Assembly: GCA_038257845.1 (NCBI GenBank) | Contig: JBBSQL010000003.1 | Location: 95,705-159,704 of the forward strand | Reading direction: 5' to 3' | Origin: JAFDXJ01 sp038257845 | Lineage (GTDB): Bacteria > Bacteroidota > Bacteroidia > Chitinophagales > Chitinophagaceae | DNA length: 64,000 bases | Part shown: positions 57,492 through 64,000 of the stretch, piece after piece | How positions within the stretch are numbered: position 1 is the first letter of the stretch | Layout of the letters: each line of letters starts with the position of its first letter | Made by a program: the position numbers and the translations under genes | The notes under the pieces: model-generated | Database searches by the model: none | Seen by the model: only the letters and a program-made list of their open reading frames with translations | Told to the model about the DNA's origin: nothing

Positions 57492-57564
57492 AAACCTGTA
57501 TTTTTTAAAAAGTTGATAGAATAAGTGACTGCAAAGAAACTATAATTTTTTGAATGTATTTCCG

Positions 57565-59226
57565 TCATTTACTTTTCACCATTTCACGTGCATTTTCACG
57601 GGCCGCAGCGGATGGCTTTTCACCGCTCAGCATTTGCGCGATCACTTCAATTCTTTCATCATCCGATAAAAGGCGCGCCTGTGTGTTGATTTGATTATTT
57701 TTTTCTTCTTTAAAAATAAAATAATGATTGTTTGCCTGCCCGGCAATTTGTGGCTGATGCGTAATGGCGATCACCTGCTTTTGTTCCGCTAATTGTTTCA
57801 TGATCTTTCCCGCCTGTCGTGCCGCTTCACCGGAAATTCCCGTATCTATTTCATCAAAAATCATCGTGGGTAATTCCATTTTTGCTGCGACCAATGATTT
57901 TATACAAAGCATAAGGCGGCTCAATTCCCCGCCACTTGCGACTTTTTTAATGGGTTCAAATTTCCCGCTTTTATTCGCATCAAATAAAAACTCGATCGCG
58001 TCCTTGCCGCTTTCCTGCAAAGGTGTAATGACTTGTTCCACTTTTATTTTTGCATTCGCCATACCAACACGAGACAATAAATTTTGCACCTGTTCTTCAA
58101 ATGGTTTGATTTGATTTTTTCTTAAAGCAGAAATTTCTTTTGCCTGTTTTTCGGCTTTTAAAAATAATTCCTTTTCTTCTTTTTCTAATGAAACAATTTT
58201 TTCATCCAGGGAAAAAACCGACTGACATTTTTCATCGAGTTCCTGTTGCACGGCGAGTAATTCATTGGTAGTTTGCACACCATGTTTTTTGAATAATTTA
58301 TACCCTTCGGATAAACGGTCATTGATCCATTCTATGCGTGCAGGGTCGTAATGAATCGTATCATTGATATGTTCTATTTCGCCGGAAATATCTTTCAATT
58401 CTATTTGGACTGTTTCTAGCCGCTTCAAAATTTCCCCAATATTTTTTTCCAAATCTGCGTAAGGCCTGAATGCATGAATGAGTTTTCTAAATTCAGCAAG
58501 CAATCCTTTTTCCTCCATATCAAATTGGCTGGAAGCATTGACCAGCGTAGTTTTTATACCTTCAGCTTCATTTAACAGCAATAATTCATTTTCCAAATTT
58601 TCCAGTTCATTTTCTACAAAAGACTGTGCCTGTAATTCTGCAAATAAGTACTGGTGATAATCCATTTCTTTTGCAGCCTGCTCTTTTTGTAAATGCAAAG
58701 CATGGAGATTTTTTTGAACTTTCTGCCAGGCAAAAAATTCTTGCTTATACGTATTGAGCAAGGCCTCATTTCCTGCAAGCGCATCTAACACATTTCGTTG
58801 AAAACCTGTATTGCCCAATTCAAGTGAATCAAATTGACGATGTAAATCTACAAGTAAACTTGCTAAACTTTTTAATTGCTGGAGCGATACAGGTGTATCA
58901 TTGATGAATGCGCGGGATTTTCCCTGCGGGGAAATTTCACGGCGCAGGATCAGTTCATCCGAATCGCCCGAAAGATCATTTTCCTGCAGGTATAAAATTG
59001 CCGCGGGTAATTTCTTCACCGAAAAAAAACCTTCTATAAAAGATTTTTTTTCAGCATGCAATAAAGAAGATGAATCTGCACGGTCGCCAAGAATCAGTCC
59101 CAATGCGCCCATTAAAATACTTTTACCAGCACCCGTTTCACCGGTAATGATGGTGAAGCCACCGGAAAAATCCAGTTCTATATCTTCAATGATCGCATAA
59201 TTTTTTATGTGTAGTTTCTTCAACAT
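57565..59226 (-). CDS. recN: DNA repair protein RecN
   Basis: 553 aa, an SMC-like ATPase for double-strand-break repair. Walker A is GETGAGKS (29-36), followed by a long coiled coil with breaks (about 150-380) and then the signature ASGGELSRLMLCIKSL and Walker B MIFDEIDTGISGE. Complete. Divergent from pyrR. Confidence 0.96.
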   Translation of the reverse strand: MLKKLHIKNYAIIEDIELDFSGGFTIITGETGAGKSILMGALGLILGDRADSSSLLHAEKKSFIEGFFSVKKLPAAILYLQENDLSGDSDELILRREISPQGKSRAFINDTPVSLQQLKSLASLLVDLHRQFDSLELGNTGFQRNVLDALAGNEALLNTYKQEFFAWQKVQKNLHALHLQKEQAAKEMDYHQYLFAELQAQSFVENELENLENELLLLNEAEGIKTTLVNASSQFDMEEKGLLAEFRKLIHAFRPYADLEKNIGEILKRLETVQIELKDISGEIEHINDTIHYDPARIEWINDRLSEGYKLFKKHGVQTTNELLAVQQELDEKCQSVFSLDEKIVSLEKEEKELFLKAEKQAKEISALRKNQIKPFEEQVQNLLSRVGMANAKIKVEQVITPLQESGKDAIEFLFDANKSGKFEPIKKVASGGELSRLMLCIKSLVAAKMELPTMIFDEIDTGISGEAARQAGKIMKQLAEQKQVIAITHQPQIAGQANNHYFIFKEEKNNQINTQARLLSDDERIEVIAQMLSGEKPSAAARENAREMVKSK

Positions 59227-59229
59227 AAA

Positions 59230-59237
59230 TACTTTTG
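59230..59237 (+). promoter_or_regulatory. -7 promoter element for pyrR-pyrB
   Basis: TACTTTTG, an exact TAnnTTTG match. It would start a transcript near 59243, giving a leader of about 110 bases before the TTG at 59353. Confidence 0.5.
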
Positions 59238-59247
59238 CAAAATACGG

Positions 59248-59283
59248 AAACTGGCTGGTAAAATTTTATCAGCTAAGTTTTTT
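59248..59283 (+). promoter_or_regulatory. Terminator-like hairpin in the pyrR leader (candidate attenuator)
   Basis: AAACTGGCTGGTAAAA pairs with TTTTATCAGCTAAGTTT (one bulge, one G-U pair) and runs into six T residues. The T run exists only in the + sense. No + strand gene lies upstream, so it is not a trailing terminator. It fits a leader where transcription can stop before pyrR. I see no classic PyrR-binding loop. Confidence 0.5.
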
Positions 59284-59352
59284 ATCACCGTGAATGTTTT
59301 CATTCTTGGTCAAAGCATTTTAAACAACTATTTTAGTGCAAAATTTTTCATT

Positions 59353-59874
59353 TTGAAAGCAATTCTTACAGCGGAGCAACTGGCATTAAGTATCAAAAGA
59401 CTGGCAAGGCAGGTCGTAGAAAATCACCTGCAACTGGAGAATACCGTGCTGATTGGCATTCAACCCCGTGGTGTTTTCATGAGCAGCCGTATGGTAGAAG
59501 AATTCAAAAACCTGGTACCTGCGGAAAATATTAAATGTGGCAAATTAGACATCACTTTTTACCGCGATGACGTACGCACCGAACTGAAATTGGCCAATAC
59601 AACAGATATTCCTTTTAATATAGAAAATAAAAATGTGGTGATTATAGATGATGTGCTTTGGACAGGGCGCACCATCCGGGCTGCATTGGACGCCCTGCTT
59701 GCATTTGGGCGGCCGGCCAAAGTGGAATTATGTGTACTGATAGACCGGCGTTTTACCAGGCAATTGCCTATACAACCGGATTATGTGGGCAGGACCATTG
59801 ATACCTTTGCCGGTCAGAAAGTGGTCGTGCACTGGCAGGAGACTTTTGGCCGGGATGAAGTGTTGCTCGGATGA
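59353..59874 (+). CDS. pyrR: Bifunctional pyr regulator / uracil phosphoribosyltransferase
   Basis: 173 aa from the TTG at 59353, where family similarity starts (KAILTAEQLALSIKRLA). A GTG at 59290 is the only other in-frame choice and would add 21 poorly matching residues. VVIIDDVLWTGRTIRAALDA is the PRPP-binding loop and GIQPRGVFM an N-terminal motif. PyrR proteins bind pyr mRNA leaders in response to UMP and also make UMP from uracil. pyrB follows after 44 bases. Confidence 0.9.
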   Translation: MKAILTAEQLALSIKRLARQVVENHLQLENTVLIGIQPRGVFMSSRMVEEFKNLVPAENIKCGKLDITFYRDDVRTELKLANTTDIPFNIENKNVVIIDDVLWTGRTIRAALDALLAFGRPAKVELCVLIDRRFTRQLPIQPDYVGRTIDTFAGQKVVVHWQETFGRDEVLLG

Positions 59875-59918
59875 ATTTGATTTGCAACTTGTACTGAAAT
59901 CATTAACTTCGCTTTTTA

Positions 59919-60845
59919 ATGAAACTATCTACGCAAAATTTGCTGGGTATCCGCAACCTCACCCCGGAAGATATTCAGCTCATTCTTACCACAGCGCAGC
60001 AATTTAAAGATGTCTTACAAAGGCCTGTAAAAAAAGTGCCTTCCCTGCGGGATGTAACAATCGTCAATCTTTTTTATGAAAATTCCACGCGAACGCGCAT
60101 GTCATTTGAACTGGCCGAAAAAAGGCTGAGTGCAGATACCTTGAATTTTGCTGTCAGCAATTCCTCTTCTTCCAAAGGAGAAACTTTACTAGATACAGTA
60201 AATAATATCCTGAGCATGAAAGTGGATATGGTGGTGATGCGGCATGGGGCGAGTGGTGCACCACATTTCCTGGCAAAACATATACCAGCAGCGATTATCA
60301 ATGCAGGTGACGGCATCAATGAACATCCTACGCAAGCTTTGTTGGATGCATTTTCCATGCTGGAAAAAAAGAAAAAAATTGAAGGGTTGAAAGTGGCTAT
60401 CATCGGTGATATCATGCATAGCCGTGTAGCGCTGAGTAATATTTATTTGCTCACGAAAATGGGTGCGGAAGTAATGGTCGCTGGCCCACCAACGCTGATT
60501 CCAAAATATATCAAAGAAGCTTTGGGTGTACAGGTGGAATACAATGTGTCCAAAGCGCTTGCCTGGTGCGATGTGGCGAATGTGCTGCGTATTCAATTAG
60601 AAAGACAGAACCAGCCATTGTTTTCATCGCTGCGGGAATATAATTTGGTCTATGGCATCAAGAAAAATATGGTGGACAATTTGAAAAAAGAAATTGTGAT
60701 CATGCATCCCGGGCCAATTAATCGTGGTGTGGAAATAGACAGTGATGTGGCAGACGGGCCACATTCAATTATTTTAAACCAGGTGGAAAATGGCGTGGCC
60801 ATAAGAATGGCGGTTTTGTATTTATTGGCGAACAGGGAAAATTAA
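59919..60845 (+). CDS. pyrB: Aspartate carbamoyltransferase catalytic chain
   Basis: 308 aa. It joins carbamoyl phosphate and aspartate in pyrimidine synthesis. FYENSTRTRMSFELAEKRL is the carbamoyl phosphate motif (Ser56 to Arg60), HPTQALLDAFSM the second, and MHPGPINRGVEID the aspartate-binding end. No pyrI regulatory chain is present nearby. Second gene of pyrR-pyrB. Confidence 0.97.
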   Translation: MKLSTQNLLGIRNLTPEDIQLILTTAQQFKDVLQRPVKKVPSLRDVTIVNLFYENSTRTRMSFELAEKRLSADTLNFAVSNSSSSKGETLLDTVNNILSMKVDMVVMRHGASGAPHFLAKHIPAAIINAGDGINEHPTQALLDAFSMLEKKKKIEGLKVAIIGDIMHSRVALSNIYLLTKMGAEVMVAGPPTLIPKYIKEALGVQVEYNVSKALAWCDVANVLRIQLERQNQPLFSSLREYNLVYGIKKNMVDNLKKEIVIMHPGPINRGVEIDSDVADGPHSIILNQVENGVAIRMAVLYLLANREN

Positions 60846-61268
60846 TCTTAATTATTTTACTTTTTGTTCCCGATTTTTCGGGACAGGCTTTGATATAAAA
60901 AGTAACAAAAAAATCAAGGCTGCATAAAAAAAACTAAAAATTTGATTGCATATCTAAAATGAAATAGCCCGGGCTTTGAATAAACCCATGCTTTAGTATG
61001 ACTTACGAGCTTATTACAAAGCCCAACTAATTAACTTGATTTCATTTCTTAACGACATTCAATCAAATTTTCTTAACGTTTTTTTTCTGAGGCCAACATA
61101 TTGACTTCAAAATTTGAAGTGCCTAAAAACTAAATCAAATCATACTTTTTTTATGAATTTTGTTTTAGGAAAAATATAAATCATGCGTTAATATTTTATA
61201 TTGCAAAATAAAATTCATGGATAAACTTAAATAAATCAGTTTAGTTGTTAGGACAAAAAATTAAAGTC
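60846..61268. other. Intergenic region holding a dispersed repeat
   Basis: 423 bases without a gene. It holds copy 2 of the 240-bp repeat, then a 17-nt palindrome ACTTCAAAATTTGAAGT at 61103-61119, then plain AT-rich DNA before coaD. Confidence 0.75.
60857..61094 (-). repeat. Dispersed 240-bp repeat, copy 2 (inverted)
   Basis: Read on the minus strand it runs from GGCCTCAGAAAAAAAACG to a TTACTTTTT/AAAAAGTAA hairpin. Here the hairpin loop contains a second hairpin, CCCGAAAAATCGGG, which copy 1 carries in another place. GGGCTTTG and CAAAGCCC also pair in this copy. Confidence 0.85.
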
Positions 61269-61733
61269 ATGAAAAGAATTTGTTTATTTCCCGGAACCTT
61301 TGACCCTGTTACATTAGGGCATGTGGATATTATCACGCGTGCCGTTTCATTGTTCGATGAGATCGTTGTGGGCATTGGTATGAATAGTAATAAGACAACC
61401 ATGTTTTCTGAAGAAAAAAGAAAGGAATGGCTGGAGAAAATTTTTATAAATGAACCAAAGGTTTCTGTGTCTGTTTATGGAGGGCTGACCATTAATTTTT
61501 GTAAAAAAATCGGTGCTAAATATATACTTCGTGGTATCCGCTTTGTGAGTGATTTTGAATATGAGAAAACCATTGCAGATGCGAACCGCACTTTGGATAA
61601 AACAATTGAAACGATCTTTCTTACCTGCGAACCAAAATACACTTCTATAGCTTCCACGATCGTTCGGGATATTATAAAAAATGGGGGAGACGCTTCACCT
61701 TTTTTGCCTGACGAAGTAAATAATTCTTTATAA
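61269..61733 (+). CDS. coaD: Pantetheine-phosphate adenylyltransferase
   Basis: 154 aa from the ATG at 61269 (MKRICLFPGTFDPVTLGH); a TTG at 61245 is not needed. It adds AMP to phosphopantetheine in coenzyme A synthesis. GTFDPVTLGHVDII carries the T/HxGH nucleotide motif, LRGIRFVSDFEYE the middle motif and SSTIVRDI-like IASTIVRDI the end motif. It converges with the Nudix gene. Confidence 0.96.
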   Translation: MKRICLFPGTFDPVTLGHVDIITRAVSLFDEIVVGIGMNSNKTTMFSEEKRKEWLEKIFINEPKVSVSVYGGLTINFCKKIGAKYILRGIRFVSDFEYEKTIADANRTLDKTIETIFLTCEPKYTSIASTIVRDIIKNGGDASPFLPDEVNNSL

Positions 61734-61757
61734 ATTTTTCATACAAAAATTTATAAA
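61727..61757. terminator. A/T-only inverted repeat spanning both stop codons
   Basis: TTTATAAATTTTT and AAAAATTTATAAA, 13-bp perfect arms and a 5-nt loop. It contains the stop of coaD (61731-61733) and of the Nudix gene (61751-61753). A weak but symmetrical terminator candidate. Confidence 0.6.
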
Positions 61758-62167
61758 TTTCTTTCCTGCTCTACTTCAATAATTTGTTTGATATTGGAGA
61801 ATGTATTTTTTAGTAATTCATCCAGTTCGGTTTTATCTACCCATTTTATTTCAGTGATATCTTCTTCTGTTTGTGGAATAAGCGTTTCTGTACTTGCTGC
61901 ATTCATAGAAAACCAGTGTGTTTCCTTCAGCACTTCTTCTTTTAGATATGGATCAAAGTATTCATGATGTGTAATTCCCGTAAAGTGATTGATGTGTACA
62001 TTTTTAATCCCTGTTTCCTCCTGCACTTCACGGATGGCGGAAGTTTCAGGTGATTCGCCTTTTTCCATTTTACCTTTTGGCAAATCCCATTTACCGCGGC
62101 GAAAAATCATCAGCAATTCATTTTTTTCATTAAAGACAAGTCCGCCGGCAGCAAGAATTTTTTTCAT
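61751..62167 (-). CDS. Nudix hydrolase
   Basis: 138 aa from the ATG at 62167 (MKKILAAGGLVFNEKNELL); an ATG at 62203 is weaker. The Nudix box is complete: G, five residues, E, seven residues, then REVQEETGI, within GKMEKGESPETSAIREVQ. RRGKWDLPKG precedes it. It hydrolyses a nucleoside diphosphate derivative; which one is unknown. Divergent from pyrE. Confidence 0.92.
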   Translation of the reverse strand: MKKILAAGGLVFNEKNELLMIFRRGKWDLPKGKMEKGESPETSAIREVQEETGIKNVHINHFTGITHHEYFDPYLKEEVLKETHWFSMNAASTETLIPQTEEDITEIKWVDKTELDELLKNTFSNIKQIIEVEQERNL

Positions 62168-62211
62168 ACAAATATTTAAAGTTGAATATTTTACCCACAA
62201 CATAATTCGGG

Positions 62212-62219
62212 CAAATATA
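62212..62219 (-). promoter_or_regulatory. -7 promoter element for the Nudix gene
   Basis: Minus-strand TATATTTG matches TAnnTTTG exactly, 44 bases before the ATG. On the other strand TACTTTCG (62226-62233), one mismatch from the consensus, may serve pyrE. Confidence 0.5.
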
Positions 62220-62247
62220 TATAGTTACTTTCGCTTGCAATAAAATC

Positions 62248-62883
62248 ATGGCTATGTTACCGGATCAAAAAATTGTTGCTGAAAAATTATTGGAAGCAGG
62301 CGCAGTGAAACTGAGTCCCGCAAAACCTTTTACATGGGCGAGTGGCTGGAAAAGTCCAATCTATTGTGATAATAGAAAATTATTATCGCTTCCCTATACG
62401 AGGGATTTTATTAAAAGCGAATTATGCAATTTGATTTTTGAAAAATTCAATGATGCTGCAGTACTCGCAGGTGTAGCAACTGCGGGCATCGCATGGAGCG
62501 CCATGGCGGCAGACCAGTTGAAATTACCTTTGGTGTACGTGCGGCCAAAACCCAAGGAACATGGTTTGGGTAATCAAATAGAAGGTGCGTTGCAGGAAGG
62601 ACAGAAAGTGGTAGTGGTCGAAGACTTAATCTCTACAGGCAAAAGCAGTTTGTTGGTTGTAGATGTATTGCGAAAAGCCGGTGTGGAAATTTTAGGGTTG
62701 GTGTCTATTTTCAATTATGGTTTTTATGAAGCGGAGATTGCATTCAAAGAAAAAGAAGTAACTGTTTTTTCTTTATCCAATTATGAAACTATGATAAAAC
62801 TCGCTATAGAAAAAGGCATTGTAAAAGCGGAAGATGGAGCGGTGCTGCAAGCGTGGAGGAAGAACCCGGGTGGTTGGGGATAA
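62248..62883 (+). CDS. pyrE: Orotate phosphoribosyltransferase
   Basis: 211 aa. It joins orotate and PRPP to form OMP. The start motif is LSPAKPFTWASGWKSPIYCD, and VVVVEDLISTGKSSL is the PRPP loop. VRPKPKEHGLGNQIEG is the catalytic loop. It adds a third pyrimidine gene to this part of the window, after pyrR and pyrB, but on its own transcript. Confidence 0.96.
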   Translation: MAMLPDQKIVAEKLLEAGAVKLSPAKPFTWASGWKSPIYCDNRKLLSLPYTRDFIKSELCNLIFEKFNDAAVLAGVATAGIAWSAMAADQLKLPLVYVRPKPKEHGLGNQIEGALQEGQKVVVVEDLISTGKSSLLVVDVLRKAGVEILGLVSIFNYGFYEAEIAFKEKEVTVFSLSNYETMIKLAIEKGIVKAEDGAVLQAWRKNPGGWG

Positions 62884-62906
62884 AAATTTTGATTAGGATT
62901 TTTTCT

Positions 62907-62958
62907 GTCTGTATTAGGATTTTTAGGATTAAAAGATTGCAGGATTTTTGATTTAAGT
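62907..62958 (-). repeat. GGATT-rich repeat, inverted copy
   Basis: GTCTGTATTAGGATTTTTAG and following bases are the reverse of the repeat at 62969-63012. The two can pair across a 10-nt gap, making a large imperfect hairpin behind pyrE. Confidence 0.65.
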
Positions 62959-62968
62959 TTTCATTTTT

Positions 62969-63012
62969 ACTTAATCTTAAAATCCTTAAATCCAAAAAAT
63001 CCTAATCTAGAC
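62969..63012 (+). repeat. GGATT-rich repeat, copy A
   Basis: It ends AAATCCTAATCTAGAC and touches the stop of the GxxExxY gene. Copy B at 63545-63589 has the same orientation and ends AAATCCTAATCCAGAC. Confidence 0.7.
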
Positions 63013-63459
63013 TTTCTTAATATATTCTTTATTCTCTGGATGATTCACATTATATACCCTTTTAAATTCTAAACTTTTTGCTCCAAAATTGATAAGTAAT
63101 CCAATTGGCAAATTATAGGCCTGGCAGTAATTCATAGCCTGTGCTAAATGAGTATCATCTAATTTTATTTGTGCTTTTAATTCTACCATTATTTTTTCTC
63201 CTACAAAAAAATCAACGCGCCGACTCCCAATATTTTTATTTTCATAGAAAATGTTCATTCTCATTTCCCGTTGAAACGCTAAACTTTGTATTTTCATTTC
63301 AATAGACATTGCGCGTTGGTAAATTACTTCCTGAAATGCGAAGCATTCACGAATACCTTTAAAAAATAAATTTATTTAATGAGTAAAACCGTTGCCCAGC
63401 GTGGAATGCACTTTCATTGCAGCACCAATGATTCTGTGCGTTAGTTCTTCATATTTCAT
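63007..63459 (-). pseudogene. GxxExxY protein gene, broken by a 51-nt insert
   Basis: The original ATG is at 63459: MKYEELTHRIIGAAMKVHST then LGNGF, after which ACT CAT TAA ends the frame (stop at 63376-63378). The frame resumes as FQEVIY and reads on to 63007 through REMRMNIFYENKNIGSRRVDFF and IMVELKAQ. Removing 63334-63384 restores GFQEVIY, the G-x-x-E-x-x-Y motif. The part from the ATG at 63309 could still make a 100-residue fragment. The family is PD-(D/E)XK-like with unknown role. Confidence 0.85.
63334..63384. mobile_element. 51-nt palindrome-bearing insert inside the GxxExxY gene
   Basis: The insert contains AATGCGAAGCATT (63335-63347) and AAATAAATTTATTT, both palindromic. Three-base AAA (TTT in gene sense) flanks could be a target duplication. 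Its length is a multiple of three but it brings a stop codon. Confidence 0.6.
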
Positions 63460-63544
63460 TATCTTAAAATACAATAATTATATTTAATAATGAAACTTTG
63501 ACCAATTATCAAAGTGATTGCTTTGCCTCAATAATTTTAAAAGT

Positions 63545-63589
63545 GCTTAAATCCTAAAATCATTTAATCCAATAAATCCTAATCCAGAC
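63545..63589 (+). repeat. GGATT-rich repeat, copy B
   Basis: GCTTAAATCCTAAAATCATT to CCTAATCCAGAC, a direct repeat of copy A. Together they bracket the GxxExxY gene. Confidence 0.7.
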
Positions 63590-63618
63590 AATTGTTCCAT
63601 GCGAGGTAAAAATATTAA

Positions 63619-64000
63619 TTAAGGAACTTCCAGGGCTTTTGGCTTTTGTAAAATGGAGGAAATAAATCCATTAATAGTTTCCGCATTGCCGCCTAAATTA
63701 TTATAAACACCAACAACTCTTGGCGTGATCAATGTTTTGTCTTCATACATTTTCGCTTTAATGGTTCCCAGTGCTAAGATGGCATTTTGAATGGTGGTCG
63801 CATTGATTTCACTGGGCAAAGGAATGGAACCTGAAATATTTTCACCACTAATACCCAGCGTTTGCACCGTTAATGTACCAGATATTTTTTGAGCTGATGC
63901 TTGTACACCTATAGCAAAAAGATTTCCCAAATCAACGCTGCCTTTAATGACCGTAATATTTGCAGTTAAGCGTAATCCAATTCCGATATAAACTGGAACA
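63619..64000 (-). CDS. Protein of unknown function, start outside window
   Basis: The frame stays open to the window edge (VPVYIGIGLRLTANITVIKG before the first in-window start-like codon), so 127 C-terminal residues are visible and the start is beyond 64000. Glycine-, threonine- and isoleucine-rich with beta-type alternation (ISGTLTVQTLGISGENISGS), then a helix (EINATTIQNAILALGTIKAK). VPVYIGIGLRL suits an outer-membrane or surface strand. I do not recognise the family. Confidence 0.65.
   Translation of the reverse strand, partial: VPVYIGIGLRLTANITVIKGSVDLGNLFAIGVQASAQKISGTLTVQTLGISGENISGSIPLPSEINATTIQNAILALGTIKAKMYEDKTLITPRVVGVYNNLGGNAETINGFISSILQKPKALEVP

Noticed and set aside
59290..59352. 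GTG start for PyrR
   Set aside because: The added 21 residues are hydrophobic and unlike PyrR; similarity begins at the TTG at 59353. Not fully excluded.
61103..61119. ACTTCAAAATTTGAAGT as a terminator
   Set aside because: It is a clean palindrome, but no T run follows on either strand and it lies about 260 bases behind pyrB.
1..64000. tRNA, rRNA, CRISPR, prophage or defence genes
   Set aside because: I looked through all gene gaps and protein products and found no cloverleaf, no regularly spaced repeat array with unique spacers, and no integrase, nuclease or phage structural gene.

Overview
The window is an ordinary chromosomal stretch from a Bacteroidota bacterium, most likely of the Chitinophagaceae or a close relative. 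Evidence: AT-rich DNA, several -7 promoter elements of the TAnnTTTG type, a secreted Kelch protein with a type IX secretion tail, a SprE/PorW-like secretion protein, a TamL-type lipoprotein barrel, a one-piece hybrid sensor kinase/AraC regulator, and many secreted peptidases. The genus assignment is inference. I see no rRNA, tRNA, CRISPR array, transposase, integrase or phage gene.

Layout. 0-10 kb: 3' part of an LTA-synthase-like sulfatase, Kelch/T9SS protein, a frameshifted secreted protein, a methyltransferase, phosphohexomutase, cysteine desulfurase, MgtC-like protein, lipocalin-like lipoprotein and an unknown secreted protein. 10-24 kb: class A penicillin-binding protein, SprE/PorW, an orphan M23-type N-terminal membrane module, AtpZ, a second AtpI-like protein, SprT-like protease, thioesterase, TruB, TamL, a TrmH-type methylase, then about 900 bp holding two copies of a MITE-like element. 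24-34 kb: a minus-strand peptidase/transporter/dipeptidase run, a REP-like palindrome cluster, an alpha/beta hydrolase and the hybrid two-component regulator. 34-44 kb: small proteins (SnoaL-like, DUF5995, HD, GlsB-like, unknown), M28 peptidase, a lysine-type saccharopine dehydrogenase homologue, FtsK, TlpA. 44-54 kb: acnA-usp-tkt run, dienelactone hydrolase, DUF3810 peptidase-like membrane protein, then yceD-rpmF-plsX and an orphan antitoxin-like gene. 54-64 kb: metallopeptidase/propeller/barrel protein, FabI, RecN, pyrR-pyrB, coaD, Nudix, pyrE, a broken GxxExxY gene, and the 3' part of an unknown gene.

How genes fit together. The SprE/PorW homologue and the Kelch protein with a sorting tail imply a working type IX secretion route. 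pyrR, pyrB and pyrE lie within 4 kb, and the pyrR leader holds a terminator-like hairpin directly behind a promoter, which suggests attenuation. YceD, L32, PlsX and FabI link ribosome and fatty-acid synthesis genes. The M1 peptidase, MHS transporter and M19 dipeptidase look like one peptide-use unit.

The least explained part of the window is its repeat content: a 250-bp MITE-like pair, a 240-bp dispersed repeat in inverted copies 43 kb apart with swappable hairpins, four 33-nt palindromes next to gene ends, a cluster of GTTCC-type palindromes with a conserved tail, and GGATT-rich repeats around a GxxExxY gene whose signature motif is split by a 51-nt insert. No defence island or new enzyme cluster is apparent.
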